From Heterocephalus glaber (taxonomy: Eukaryota > Chordata > Mammalia > Rodentia > Bathyergidae): DNA of 64,000 nt. A program made the translations under genes and the position numbers. The stretch covers positions 22,861,684 to 22,925,683 of the forward strand of contig NW_004624732.1 in the NCBI RefSeq assembly GCF_000247695.1, in the 5' to 3' direction. The notes under the pieces are model-generated. The model had not been told where the DNA came from and did not search any database. It saw nothing but the letters and a program-made list of their open reading frames with translations. This document shows, in pieces, positions 1 to 11,942 of this stretch; positions within the stretch are counted from its first letter, which is position 1; each line of letters opens with the position of its first letter.

Positions 1-790
1 ACACTGAGATTCCACTTCACCCCAGAAAGAATGGCTGCTATCATGAAATCAACCAATAACAAATGCTGGCGGGGGTGTGGGGAAAGAGGAACCCTCCTCC
101 ACTGCTGGTGGGAGTGTAGACTGCTGCAACCACTGTGGAAATAAGTATGGAGATACCTCAAAGAACTAGGACTGGAAGTCCCATTTGACCCAGCTATTCC
201 TCTGCTTGGTATCTTCCCCAAAGAATTAAAAGAATTATACCACAGTGATATATGCACACTCATGTTCATAGCAGCACAATTTGTAATAGCTAAAACTTGG
301 AAACAGTCCAAATGCCCATAAATTGGAGACTGGATCAAAAAAATGTGTTTTTGTTTTACAAAATGAAGTACTACTCAGCCATCAAAAATGAGAAATGAGA
401 GACATTTATTGCTAAATGGATGCACATTGAGACGATACTCTTAAGTGAAATAAATAGGACACACGAGTGTAAATACTGAATAGTTTCTCTAGTGTGAAAA
501 ACTGAGAGTGTAAATAAGGACTAAAAGCTATAATAGATAATGTAAAATAGGAAGAAAAGGGTCAAAGGGGAAAGGGAAGTGGGAGGGGTAGGGGAAAGGA
601 AAGAAGGAAGTGGAATTAATATGAGAAAATGAAAAAAAGGAAACAAAGTCTTTGTAAACAGGGAGGGGTTGAAGGGAGGGCAGGGGATGGGGGAAAAAAT
701 AAGGACCAAGAGAGTATGTAAAGGTGCATATCTCCAATGATGAATGTCTTTATATTGTACACCTAAAATGTACCAATAAAAGGATATACA
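1..790 (+). mobile_element. L1 fragment: ORF2 C-terminus plus complete 3'UTR
   Basis: The first about 480 bases translate in frame 1 as the C-terminal end of L1 ORF2p. The cysteine/histidine motif (C-x3-C-x7-H-x4-C) is intact, with its Cys codons at 64, 76 and 115 and the His at 100. The frame is broken soon after by a TAA near 142, so the copy is dead. The rest is the 3'UTR: a polypurine, G-rich tract at about 555-700, then a terminal segment ending in ACCTAAAATGTACCAATAAA at about 760-780. The element runs off the left edge, so its true length is unknown. The same 3'UTR recurs at 5572, 5829, 11943, 14255 and 35074. Confidence 0.88.
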
Positions 791-794
791 AAGA

Positions 795-1300
795 AGAAGT
801 CAACCAACAGCAAATGCTAGCAGGATTTTCGGGAAAAAGGAATCCTTCTCCACTGTTGGTGGGAGTGTAGACTGGTGAAACCATTGTGAAAATCAATGTG
901 GAGATTCCTCAAAAAATTAGGATTAGAGATACCATTTGACACTACTCTTCCCCTGCTGGATATCTTCCCAAAAGAATAATACCATAATGATATGTGCACA
1001 CACATGTTTATAGCAGCAGAGTTTGTAAAAGCTACATCTTGAAAACAACCCAAATTCCCATGAACTGATGAATGGATAAAAAAGATGTGGGTTAACTATA
1101 TAATGGACTACCATTCAGCCATAAAGAAGGATAAACTGGAGACATTTCTAGGTAAATGAAAACATACTCTTTAGTGAAATAAATTGAGCACACATGTTTA
1201 AATATCACATTGTCTCTCTGGTGTGAGGACTAAAAGTGAAAATAAGGACCAAAAAGAATAATAAGTTTTGCGAAATAGGAAGAAATTTTTCAAAATTATA
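795..1300 (+). mobile_element. Second L1 ORF2-end/3'UTR fragment in tandem
   Basis: Directly after the A-rich end of the previous L1, the sequence restarts at the position equivalent to base about 47 (the run that encodes the cysteine motif) and follows the same order through to the start of the 3'UTR. It is clearly more diverged than the first unit and fades out near 1300 before the purine tract is complete. It may be an independent older insertion or part of a local duplication. There is no usable reading frame. Confidence 0.8.
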
Positions 1301-2076
1301 CAGACTGTGAGATATTTCATCAATACTTAAAATGTTTTATGCAAAAAAAGGTATAATATTATCAGGAAATGAACTGAGAGATAGATTAGCAAATGAAAAT
1401 ATATTATTTTAAGATCATGATATGCAGTGTATTTACCATGGTTATTCTCTAATAATTTTTGGAATGAAAAACTATTTTTTCATAGAATGGCTTTTATATT
1501 TTCTTTATTAATATCTACTTGTACTACATTAAAATAAACAATTTTTTTAAAAGAATGCATCTCTCCCAAATTAAAACCATAAAAATTTAAAAATTAAATT
1601 AAATTGTAAACACTTTAAATGTTATTTAAATAATGAAAAGTAAGTTTAAAATGCAATAAAATTTCAAAATACCAGAAGACATCAATTAAGCTACATGCTA
1701 ATTTGCAGTGTGGAAGGCTTTCTGACACCCCAACATGGAGTATGAAACCAGGCAGCCTCATTAAAATGCAACATAGCAATAAGCGTCATTTAAAATGCCC
1801 ATTTCCTATGATCCCAAAATCCTGCTTCTAATAAATTAGCCTACATCTGTAATACACTAAGTGAAAGAAAAGAAGTACAAGGATGTTAAATGCAACATTA
1901 TTGACAGCAAAAATTTATATTAAACAATGGAGTATTAGGAGGAGGTTAAAAAGAATTCAATCAATATAGATAGGAAATGGATGTGAGAGGACTGGCAATA
2001 TTCTGTCTCTTGATCTGGATGGTAATGACATGGCTATGCTGACTAAAGTTCATCGTATCATATCACATCATATTGC
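1301..2076. other. Unclassified AT-rich sequence
   Basis: This stretch is very AT-rich, with poly-A and poly-T interruptions (for example 1535-1660). I see no gene and no repeat that I can name. Confidence 0.5.
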
Positions 2077-2286
2077 CAGGGTCAGCACACAGTTCTTAAT
2101 GGGCCAGATAGTAAATATTTCAAGTTGTGAGCCATATCGTCTCTCTCGCTGTAACTAGTTAACCCTGGCATTATAGAGGGAAAGAAAGTAGTCATAAAAA
2201 ACACATGAATAAATGGATATGTTTGTGTTCCAATAAATATTCATTAAAATAGGTAATGGGTCTGAACCATAATCTGTCAACCCCTT
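2077..2286 (-). mobile_element. hAT-Charlie-type DNA transposon fragment
   Basis: The left edge (CAGGGTCAGC...) and right edge (...GTCAACCCCTTA) are the degenerate inverted termini of a non-autonomous hAT-Charlie family. The internal words GGGCCAGATAGTAAATATTT and TGTTCCAATAAATATTCATT fit the same consensus. The copy at 42706-43286 is the same family in the opposite orientation. No transposase is encoded. Confidence 0.72.
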
Positions 2287-2307
2287 ACATAGCACACAGA
2301 ATATGCA

Positions 2308-2590
2308 CAGTTAGACTTCTATAGTCTCAGATTCCACATCCACCAATTTAAACAAAAAATATCTCTGTATTGAACAGGTACAGAATTTTTATTGTTATAA
2401 TTCCTTAAGTAATATAAGGTAACAACTATTTACATAGAGTATAAGTACTCAGAGACAATTAAAGTATACAGGGGCATATAGACAAATCCTATACCTAAAT
2501 ATACAGTCTATAAAGTACTTGAACATCTTTGGATTTTGGTATCTGCAGGGGTCCTGGAGAAAGTGCCCCATGGACACAGAAGGATGACTA
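2308..2590 (+). mobile_element. MER2-like Tigger (pogo) MITE
   Basis: The copy begins with CAG and a segment matching the start of MER2 (AGATTCCACATCCACCAATT). It ends with TTTGGATTTTGGTATCTGCA followed by the inverted-repeat tail that mirrors the start. The middle carries the typical words AACAACTATTTACATAGAGT and TTAAAGTATACAGG. It is heavily mutated and non-coding. Confidence 0.75.
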
Positions 2591-4624
2591 TATAATGTAC
2601 ACTATATGCTTATATAATATTTTTCCGAAAGCATGAAGACAACTATATTTGTGCATAGGTTTTTAAAAATGAGGATCAGAACATGTTTTTTCTGTGTTCT
2701 TAATTTTGTCCTCCAAGAGCACATGTAGTATGTATCTTTGTTTGTGCACAAGCAATCCACATCTGGAAGTGTTTGTAAGTGCCCACTGAGCATTCTTGAA
2801 GAGGGGCTAAATTTTTACAGAGCATGTGCTGGATTTATTTTCATGTATAATTTTTTTAAGTTTTAGAATGAAGTGGAATCATTGTATAATCTTTGATTAT
2901 TTGATCTTATGTATAGACTGGCCCACTCAAAATTTAATTTTCTAAAACTGATCATTCCTTTTTTGTCCTGTGAAAATGAGAAGAAAACAACAATCGAGAA
3001 ATACAGCATCTCTCATACATGTGTGCAAACTCCTCCACCAAGTAACAGGGAACAAAAACACTTTGAAAATAGGTTGCAAATAGCCCTTTGTTTCCCGAAC
3101 TTACTTTCTCCTTTATTTTCTACAGAAAATTAAAAAGTCATTATCTCTAAAGAAAAAAAAACCAATGCCATTTTTCCAACTAATGTTTGGTATTTTCATC
3201 GGGAGGTGTGAAAAAGAAGGAGGAGGAAGAGGAGGGGGATAAAATAAAAACAGAAATACAGTGTCCATTAGTAGCTAATTTTTACTAAATCCATAAGGAC
3301 GATTATATGTTTTGTGAGGTTATAGCCTTCAATTTCAAAGTTATCAGGGTAAATCTCATTATCTCTTCCATCACTGACATAATAATCTTCAATTAAACAT
3401 TCCGGTTGTCACCACAGATGGAAATGTCTTTGCAGTCTTACTAGCCCCTTCGGCATCAGAAGGTCCTGAAAGCTCATTGAAGAAAAGGTCTGGGCAGAGG
3501 CAGAGGCTGGGTAAAGAAACAGACTTAAATTTAAGATGCATGGCTCTAATATGAAAAGTAAGAGGACTGAAACCTAGCAATAGTTTAGGGGCTGGGATTT
3601 TCCTAGTGAATGGCTAATACAAAGCTTAATGGAAGATGGAGGGCAATAAAATCACCTGTGATAGGTAGAAGAATGGTGCACACAAAGGTCAATATCAGAA
3701 ATGCATATTCCCATGACAGCAGAAAGCAGAGCCAAGGTCTCACAATAATAAACAAGGCCATGTGTTCATCTTTACAAATTTGTAATCTCTCTCTATATAT
3801 ATTTTTTCCAGGGCATTCTTTACATTTCCCAGGGATTCACTGAAAATTCTAGATAATTAAAGCATGGTAACAGAGCCAATTCATTCTAAAATTTAAAAAT
3901 GTTAGTGAGATTTTTATCTATTGCACAGGGCTCCCTCCTCCCTTTCTAATTTATCTCCTGGGCCCCTCATGTCATAAAACGTTTGTTACACTCCAAGGTG
4001 TTGTAGTTCTTTACTAGGTTTAGTGGGAGGATATTAAATATATAGTTATTTACCATGGAGATTTAATTGGAGATATCCACAAAACATTTTCTCCAGTGAG
4101 AACTCATCTTTTCATCTTTAACTTTAATGAGAATACATCGTCTGAACTCATGGGGGATAGAAACACACAGGTGGTACTGATGATTCTGGCAAAATCACGG
4201 AAATCAAGGACACTAGCAAGACATTGGCCATCTTGGGCCTTGCTGTTCATCCATTCTCTGCAGAAAGAGCCCATCCTGGATTTCAGCCTTGGCTCACTGA
4301 AGTGGAGGTTTTATGCTTCTAATCAATCAGTTCTTAGATCATCTGATCATTGCCAAAGCAATCTTCATTTTTATGATCTGATAAAACATCCAAATTTGTC
4401 ATATTAAAGACATTGGATATGGGGTGTCTTAAGTACATGTGTCATTTTTCAGTTTGTGTGGAATTACAAAGGGTTAAGCTTAAGAATTGGACACTTCTTT
4501 CACTGACCAATTGTCTCCTGAAATGTTTCCAAGATGCAAAGATTGTCTTACATTATCAGAGCAGTCTCTTCTAATTTTGTATTATTTTCCAAATCTCTTT
4601 AATGCAGACTAATAACACTACATA
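2591..4624. other. Unclassified non-coding sequence with a purine tract
   Basis: I recognise no gene or repeat. The only marked feature is a short strand-asymmetric purine run (AAGAAGGAGGAGGAAGAGGA) at about 3215-3242. Reading frames here are 60-103 codons, as expected by chance. Confidence 0.5.
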
Positions 4625-4830
4625 ATGATCGTTTATTGAGCATTTCCTATCCCTATATACTTGTATGAGTTTTACTTAATTATAGGGCAACCTTATGAAA
4701 CACATGCCATGATTAGCCTATTTTCTTAGATGAAGCCCTGCAGGCAGAGAGGCAAGCTACTTGCACATAGAAGCAGAGGGGTTTTGAAGCTAGTCAGCTA
4801 GATGCTTTGTCATCTCTGTCCTAACCAGGT
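4625..4830 (-). mobile_element. MIR SINE
   Basis: The plus strand reads as the reverse complement of MIR: CGTTTATTGAGCA near 4629, then a degenerate core region (CTTAGATGAAGCCCTGCAGG...) and a tail of the AGCTAGTCAGCTA type. It is a diverged, old, tRNA-derived copy. Confidence 0.7.
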
Positions 4831-5029
4831 CTAAGAAATATATTTTCAAACACATGTGGATAAAATCTGATTATTCTTGTTATTTGTTGTGGAGAGTCTT
4901 CATTTATTGGTAAGTATCATTTAAGTGATCAAATCAATAGCACATAAATGATCTCAAATAGGAATCATATGCAATTTTAACTTTTCCCTGCAATTGAGTT
5001 AATGCTATGTATTTATCAGGGAGATACTT

Positions 5030-5245
5030 TCTTAATTATTATAACTACAATGTATTGATTGCTCACTATGTCCCCTTCTTTCCTGCATTATCTCTAACCA
5101 CAAGGGGCTCATGTTTCTTTAACAAATTAGGAAAATGCAGCTCAGAGAAGGTACATGATTCATCTCCCGTTCTAAAGAAGATGAACACTGAGGGAGCCCT
5201 GGCCAACTTCAAAGCCTGTTCTCATTCTACCACCCATGCAGCCTC
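5030..5245 (-). mobile_element. MIR SINE
   Basis: The order is the same as in the copy at 4625: a start of the ATTGATTGCTCACTATGT type, then AAAATGCAGCTCAGAGAAGG, then a degenerate tRNA-like end. Two MIRs in the same orientation about 200 bases apart suggest an old, quiet region. Confidence 0.6.
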
Positions 5246-5571
5246 CTCTTCATAAACAAATCATCCCCTTTCCATTCCAAGATTTGGCACCAACTCTTCA
5301 TTACAGAAGTCTGTTGTCATGAAAGTGTCCCAGTATTCCTCTTTAGTTATAAAATAGTCCCATGGCCACCATAATCTACAAGAAATACCATATAACATAA
5401 GGGTAAATGCACAGACAATGACACTCAGGGCCATAATGAACAAAGGTCAATGCCAATGTTCAAGCTGACTTAGCTGCTTTCCCATCTCCAGTTCCTGAGA
5501 CCCCCAAGACAGCACAGATTGGTGGGACTGGGCCAAGGTGAAGGGATCACCAGAGATTTCCTTGAACAACT
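5246..5571. other. Unclassified sequence
   Basis: I recognise no gene or named repeat in this 330-base gap between the MIR and the L1 tails. Confidence 0.4.
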
Positions 5572-5828
5572 TTATATGTGAAATAGGAAGAAAAGGGGCA
5601 AAGGGGAAGGAAGTAGGAGGGCTAGGGGAAAGGATAGAAGGGAATGGGATTAATATGAGAAAATGGAAAAATAGGAACAAAAGCTTTGTAAATAGGGAGG
5701 AATGGAGGGGTTGAAGGGAGGGCTGGGCAAGGGTGAAAAATAAGAACCAAGAGAGACTATGTAAAGGTGCAAATTTCCAATGATGAATGTCATTATATTG
5801 TATACCCAAAATGTACCATTGATTAGAA
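5572..5828 (+). mobile_element. L1 3'UTR fragment, first of a tandem pair
   Basis: The sequence starts inside the L1 3'UTR (AAATAGGAAGAAAAGG), passes through the purine-rich tract and ends in CCCAAAATGTACCA without a clear A-tail. Four G-runs at 5707-5727 (GGGG, GGG, GGG, GGG with short loops) meet the usual G-quadruplex pattern. The antisense strand has a spurious 197-codon frame (5447-6040) rich in Phe, Pro, Leu and Ser. Confidence 0.85.
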
Positions 5829-6118
5829 TGAATAATCAATAATGCAAAATAGGAAGAAAAGGTCCAAAGGGGTAGGGGTAGTGGGAGGGGCAGGGAAAAG
5901 GAAAGAAGGGAAAGGAAAAATGCTGAGAAATGGAAAAAATGGAAATAAAGTCTTTGTAAATAGGGAAGGGTGGAGGGGGTGAAGGGAGGGCTAGGGATGG
6001 GGAAAAAGTAAGAACCAAGATGCATTATGTAAAGGTACAATTCCCAATTAGAAATGTAATTGTGTTGTATACCTACAATGTACCAATAAAAGAATTTAAT
6101 AAAAAATAAGAAAGAAAA
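5829..6118 (+). mobile_element. L1 3'UTR fragment, second of a tandem pair, with A-rich tail
   Basis: The 3'UTR is repeated from an equivalent start (AAAATAGGAAGAAAAGGTCC), with the G-rich tract at about 5960-6002 and the end CTACAATGTACCAATAAAAG, then an A-rich tail to about 6118. This unit has a terminal polyadenylation-like region while the preceding unit does not. Confidence 0.85.
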
Positions 6119-6330
6119 AGAAAAACTATGAAATATTGATTAGAGAAATTAAAGAAAGCCTAAATAATGGAGTCACACATTTTGTTCATTTGTCAGAAAG
6201 CTCAGTATTATTAAGATATCAATTCTTTCCCAATTGATCTATAAATTCAAGGCAATTGCAATAAAATTACCAACAAGATTTTTTTTTAGAAACTGAAAAC
6301 AAAAAAAGAAACCATCTTTTGCTATTTTCA
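6119..6330 (+). mobile_element. L1 ORF2 fragment
   Basis: The words CTATGAAATATTGATTAGAG, ATTCAAGGCAATTGCAATAA and AAAATTACCAACAAGAT follow the L1 ORF2 segment downstream of the reverse transcriptase core. It is short, full of stops, and lies after the A-tail of the previous L1 piece, so it is a separate insertion or an older host element. Confidence 0.6.
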
Positions 6331-8289
6331 TGGGTAAGATAATTATCACCTAACCCCAGATGATAAGCATCTATCCTGAAGGAACTGATTAATATGTTTA
6401 CAGAAATAAGATATTGGTTTTTTTGCAGAGCAAAGGAGATCTCTGTTGTGGTGCTTAAAAACTCACCAGATATTTAAAACTATAGTACCATTTGTTCTCC
6501 TGATGGAAAGGATTCATAGCTGTTCTGCCACGTTCTACTTGGACTCATTTAGATTCAACACTGCAAGAGTTCACAGCCCAAAAGGAACTGCTGAACTCCT
6601 TATTTTGAAAGTCTTTGCTCAGGGCACCAGCTAAGTTCTCTGTAAACTCTTGTTCATTATTTACAACAGAATTTTAACTGGAGAAAAAATAACGTGCAGA
6701 GTATAGAGTGCTAAGCCATGCTATACTATAATACATTCCATTTTTACATGGAAACTCCTCAATTGGAGTTATATTCCACATTGCATTACTCTGCTCCCAC
6801 CAATTAGGACTCATGAGTTGGGAAGTACAGACAGTATGTTGTAGTTTATATTTCAATGAGATCAATCACTCCATGAATTAACACTCAAGATTATGGAACC
6901 ATGAGACAGTTTCATATATGCATGGAGAATTTGGTATTGAATCTCCATCTGATATTATCATATGACTGAAAACAAGGTCTCAGTGATCTCCACAGAAATT
7001 AACCTTTTCTCATAACCACTTATGTTAGCAGGATCAATAATCATCTACGTGACCTTTTAGGGCTAATTAAATCCGTAATTCTGGTCTTAGAGCTGATGAT
7101 CTCCTGAAACTCCTTTTAACCTGAAGACTGTTGTATTTTATGACACAGCTATTCCTTGGACAAGCAGGAAGTGCACCTCAAACTTGGACATAGGAAAAAG
7201 TGGTTAACATGAGAGAGAGAGGAGGATGAAACCAAAGGAAATTAAGAGAGGGGTCGGAGTAGTAAGGGAGAAGTGCAGTGACAGTCACTTAAATGTAATA
7301 AAGCCTATATTCATTTCATATCGGTGCCAAAATGTGCTATTGCTCCTTATCTATTCCTTCCTAGACTTGTTTTCTAAGAGTTATCTAATAAATAAATTTG
7401 ATTTAAGACCAGTTAAAGCAAAATAAAATAAAACCTAACCAAAAAAATTCAATTGAGATTTTGGCAATTTGTATGTCCAACTCCCAACTTACGTTTTGTT
7501 TGGCTTCTTAAATTGAAGGACCTGTACTGGTGCTGTCAGACATGAGCAGAATGAAGCCTTATCGATTATGTACAAACAATGAGTATTTGCAGACTTTTAC
7601 CTCTTCCAAAAAAGAAAACTCCGGAAGCCTTTTGCTGTTCTTCTGATATTGTCTTAGAAGAGTTTTAAGAAGCAGATCAATTATGTAATCACCAAAAGAT
7701 TCCACTATTTCCAATACAGTTAAACATTATTGTATAAGGGATATATGGGCTACATACAACTAGCAAGCCTGTGGGGACTCTGTCCAATATATAAAAAGGT
7801 TGACAATGGTGCATAACAAATGGCCTACCATTATGACTGTCTTGATGTTTACTGTAATGGAATAAACCATGATGAATCCTTTCGGTTCTCATGCACAATT
7901 TCACAGCATTTCCATTGTGATTTACCAGGAAATAATGCACAACATTTTTACAACTCTGCCACCTTGCAGAGAGGAGCCAGAGGAGAAGGATTTTAATGGG
8001 ATAATAGTTTTGCTGTTGATCCTGAGAGCACACCCACTTGTATATTTCACCCTGCACGTGAAGTCTCCCCTCTTCTGTGTTTGCCATGACATTTACATTG
8101 TATTGGCTTAATCTGCTTTCTAATTCTCCTCACCCAAAGAAATTATTCTTCAATTCTATGTTCCTCTTGCTATTGAGCAGTCTTATATTCTAACCATAAG
8201 CCTGGATTGAGCTCTGAAAATTGCTGTTGATAGGGTGTGGCTTTTACAAAGGAGAAGAAAGAACTTCCATGCCAGTGGAAGCTGAGGAG
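6331..8289. other. Unclassified sequence with a 132-codon ORF of unknown meaning
   Basis: I recognise no repeat. The minus strand has an ATG-started 132-codon frame at 7689-8087, Cys-, His- and Tyr-rich, with no domain I know, no visible promoter and no long polyadenylated context. One or a few frames of this length are expected by chance in 64 kb of six-frame AT-rich DNA, so I do not call it a gene. Confidence 0.45.
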
Positions 8290-8500
8290 CCATGTTCACT
8301 GAGCACTTACCATGCACTACACAGTACCAGAAGCACTATAGGAGTTCTATCCTGCACACCCCTGCTCAGGATTAATGCATGTAATCCTTACAAAAACTAC
8401 ACCCAAATATAGATATTATTATCAGCTTTCATTAGTGGAAGAAACAGGGATTTAGAGATAACAGACCCATACAATACACCACCGTGCCTCCCTGAGGGAT
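8290..8500 (-). mobile_element. MIR-like SINE
   Basis: The plus strand shows TTCACTGAGCACTTACCATG near 8297, then an ATGTAATCCTTACAA-type segment and a degraded core (GGAAGAAACAGGGATTTAGA). The order fits a reverse-strand MIR. Confidence 0.55.
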
Positions 8501-8651
8501 TAGAGAAAATAATTCATAATGCATACACAATATACATCATATATATGGAAGCAGAGAATTAGGGCAATGTACTGTTAATTGACAAATGTGTTTATGAGTA
8601 AGAAATCACTGTAGTGAGTTATCTTAGGAAGCCAGTCTGGGTATGAAAACA

Positions 8652-8842
8652 CAGTTATGTACCACATAATATTTCAGTCAAGACCAGAGCTTATGTGCTA
8701 CAGTGGTCCCACAAGGTTACACTGCCTAGAAACATGGTAGCTGTCTTAGTTTAGGTAAGTACTCTATGTAATGTTCCCACAATGACAAAATTGTCTAGCA
8801 TAATTCTCAGGATGTGCTCCATCATTAAGCAACATATAACTG
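8652..8842. mobile_element. Tigger/pogo-type MITE with inverted ends
   Basis: The left end is CAGTTATGTACCACATAAT. The right end, reverse-complemented, is CAGTTATATGTTGCTTAATG, so the first bases form an imperfect terminal inverted repeat with the CAG...CTG ends of Tigger elements. Internal words (AGTGGTCCCACAAGGTTA, GTAAGTACTCTATGTAATGT, CACAATGACAAAATTGTCTA) fit a common mammalian MITE. The family name is uncertain. Confidence 0.68.
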
Positions 8843-9554
8843 TATATAAAGAATTTTACTGCATCTCAATTTTCTTGGCCATATTTTAAATCATCAATAG
8901 TCTAGCTTCCCTTAGACAAGCCCTACCTTTTTTGGAATCTGAAACAATGTGGCTAAAATAAGTGAAAATTCAAATGTTTCACTCTGTCTTGTTTTACAAA
9001 GCAGAGAGAATTTCAGGGTTAGAAATTTTTTAAGTTTTGGCAAAATCTTCATTTAAGGTGAGGAAATTGATATCTAGAGAGTAAAATGAGTTTGTCCATT
9101 TTTAGCTACAAAACAGAAGGAAGATATCAGGTTAAGTCACTATACTATAATGAAAAGTTCCCAGTTCCTTAGCCAACTAACTGTTATTTAACAGACTTAA
9201 AAACCAAAAGGACATTAAGTCCAGTGATACAAGTGGTGAATTTGCCCTTCATTTAATCAATCACATTCTGCAAGAAATGTGACTGCTTGGATGCAGCCAC
9301 ATCTTTCCTTGTGAATTCTCCTTCGCCTGTCCTCAGTCAGGCACTTTGGTGCTTTGTTGGTTCATGTTCTCCCCTGGGATGGTATAATGATACAAAACAG
9401 ACACAACCAGTTCATTTCAACAGTAGGAATTTATTAGCCTTCCAGTCTGTATTAGGTTCTCAAGCCTAGATTGTGAGGAATCACATTCCCTAATGAAGAA
9501 AGAGATATGAAAAGAGCTAAGTAATTAGATGACTGCAATACTTTTGTTCCGTTG
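8843..9554. other. Unclassified sequence
   Basis: I see no gene or nameable repeat here. Confidence 0.4.
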
Positions 9555-9760
9555 ATTCAGTAATGATTTATTGGACCACAGCTATGTGCCAAGATGGCAC
9601 TAAATGATAAACAAAAGTAAATGGAGTTTACACCCTACTGTGGAGGTAAAGATTAATCAGATCATCAAAAATAAGTAGAAAATTTCAATCAGGACAAGTG
9701 ATAGGAAACATGGATCATGAAAACAAGCCACAGAAGGAAAGGACCAAAGCTAGGAAGGCT
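9555..9760 (-). mobile_element. L2-like ancient LINE fragment
   Basis: ATTTATTGGACCACAGCTATGT, a GATAAACAAAAGTAAATGGA-type segment, TTTACACCCTACTGTGGAGG and AAGTGATAGGAAACATGG follow in the order typical of reverse-strand L2-type repeats (life-history phrase 'tatgtgcca...gagtttacaccct...gtgata'). Divergence is high and it could be another old family. Confidence 0.45.
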
Positions 9761-11787
9761 CTCAAAGTGATTGCTACTTATTTTTGTACACTATAGTCTG
9801 TTATAGATCAAAATTTTAAAGTTGGTAAGAAAACTGTCACAAGAAGAACACTGGGGAGGGTTGGAGGAAAAAATCCATTGGATATAGAGAAAGTCCAAGC
9901 TGAGTCTGTGCACAGCATACCTGCCTGGAGCCCATGACCTGGAGTAAATGTACAGCCAGATGGACTGCATCCCTCTGCACACATTCTGATGTAAAGTCAT
10001 AACTTACACCTCAGTTTTATCTTTGCTTACTTTATCAAAATTTACTTTAAGTTCTATAATCATTTACTATAGAAATAAATTGTGCAACCTATAAAACTTC
10101 AATATACGGACTTTAACAATTTGAAAGTAGAATTTGTATAAGTGCCTGGAAGTAAAATTCTCTCAATCACTTCTTCCCTTGAAAACATACAAGGTAACTC
10201 TTGAATAAAAGGACTCTAATGTGAAATAGTAACTTTTTCAAAACAACACTTCCTGAAGCAATACATTCTAACCTTAGCACAAAAGGAAAATTTGGAAGAA
10301 CAAACACTAAACAAACTTCTACTAATCATGGCTTTTCCCCAGGGCCAGATGGCCAGTTCCATCATGTCCCTCAGACAGCAGGAGCTCTTGGGGATTTTCT
10401 GTGGGAGATAGGAGGGGAAATGAACAAACTTCCACCTCCTCAATTATCCAACAATTGTTTATTAGTTGCCTGTCATTTTTAAGCCAATGCACCAGGAAAA
10501 GATTCTTACTTGAAAGTTAAACTAATGCAACTCTGAAAATATTCATTTCACTCTTGTACTAAATCAAACAAACCTTTTCTTCCCTCCTTTGCTGAGAATT
10601 TCCTTCTCCCTCACACCCATATGTACATAATTCTTAATTAGTGAGATTGACCTTTATTCTTTATTGCTAAGAAGTATGAAAATAAGTAAGGGCCATGCAA
10701 CTGAGAACAAACACAATCTGTTTATTCAGAGATTGTTATAGCAAAATAGTTGGCCACCATCCCTTGAGAAGTTTGGCAGACAGTCAAAGCTAGAAAGGGA
10801 TGAAGGGAAGCTTTATGGCTTGAAAAAAAGAAAGGCTTCAAATACATGTAGACAGCAAGTTGTTGCCATAAATGAATGGAGGCACACTAACCAGAAGTGG
10901 TGCATCTTATGTGATGGCTGGGGAGGAAGTATGTCTTTCTCTGGTTGGTTCTGTGCTGGAAGCAAATCAGGGTGACAGAAGCTGTCCATCTTTGAACAAG
11001 CCCAGAACTTGCTAGGCCCATACTGCAGATGCTGCAGTTTGGCCTCCTGGACTGATTTCTGCAGATGTGGGTCTGAGCTTATTGGTATATATGACCTGAT
11101 TGTTGTTCACTTGTTTATTGATCGACCTATCTATGGCAAAACTTTCCCCTATTTTGAGAGGATTAGAGGTCCCAACCTTCCCCATTTGTGAATGTACAGT
11201 TGTCTCCTTACTCAATTGTACTGTGATATCCTCTTGATCTTTCCATTGTGTTATCATAATGATCATCTGACAGGGGAATGCCTGCGTTGGAGATTCCAGA
11301 TAGAATGTAACAGACCAGCATGATGACCATGTGACTAAAATGAGCATGCTTAATAATCCCTAAGCGATGCTTCAGAATCAGCAAATACAATGATTCAACC
11401 CAGATTAAAAAATCTCATGTAGGCCATAAAGATTGAATTTAGAGAGCCAAATAGCTTTTCCTCAAATAAATGCATAGTATCTTCCACACTATTTCACTGA
11501 TAAGCAAGGCATTCTAATAAAAACGCCTAGAGACATGTAGTTATCTATCGCTGCTCTTGCCAGTAAACTGACACTAATCTGTATGTCCTCCATCTAGGGC
11601 AGATTTGGTATCATTAATAACATTGCAAGAGTTAATGTTCATTGGGAACACTGCCTTCATTACTCACATAAACAAGTAGCAAGTATAGTGCTTTAAGTAG
11701 TCAAGGGTAGCTTCAGTTTGAAGGCCACATATGGCAAAATTTCTAGCTTTGGTGATTCTGTTAGTTTTTTATTGCTTTTTTTCAATA
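9761..11787. other. Unclassified sequence
   Basis: I recognise no gene, RNA or repeat over this 2-kb stretch. Reading frames up to 111 codons (11012-11347, minus) show no recognisable domain. Confidence 0.45.
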
Positions 11788-11942
11788 CAGGTTGAGTATT
11801 TCTTATCTGAAATGCTTGGCACCAAAAATGCTTCAGATTTTGGTATTTTTCAGATTTTTGGAATATTTGCAAATTAATTGACTAATCATTCCTTATCTGA
11901 AATCTGAAATGTATCAAAAAGTTTTGGATTGTGGAGCATTTC
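11788..11942. mobile_element. Tigger-type MITE fragment
   Basis: A TA dinucleotide precedes CAGGTTGAGTATTTCTTATC, the degenerate terminus of a common pogo/Tigger MITE. Internal repeats such as ATGCTTCAGATTTTGG and TTATCTGAAATCTGAAATG match the family. The right half is missing where an L1 tail begins at about 11943. Confidence 0.6.

Noticed and set aside
5447..6040. 197-codon minus-strand ORF
   Set aside because: It is the antisense of two L1 3'UTR purine tracts, with low-complexity Phe/Pro/Leu/Ser composition. Not a gene.
7689..8087. 132-codon minus-strand ORF
   Set aside because: It has no known family and is compatible with chance. It is noted in the features only as unclassified.
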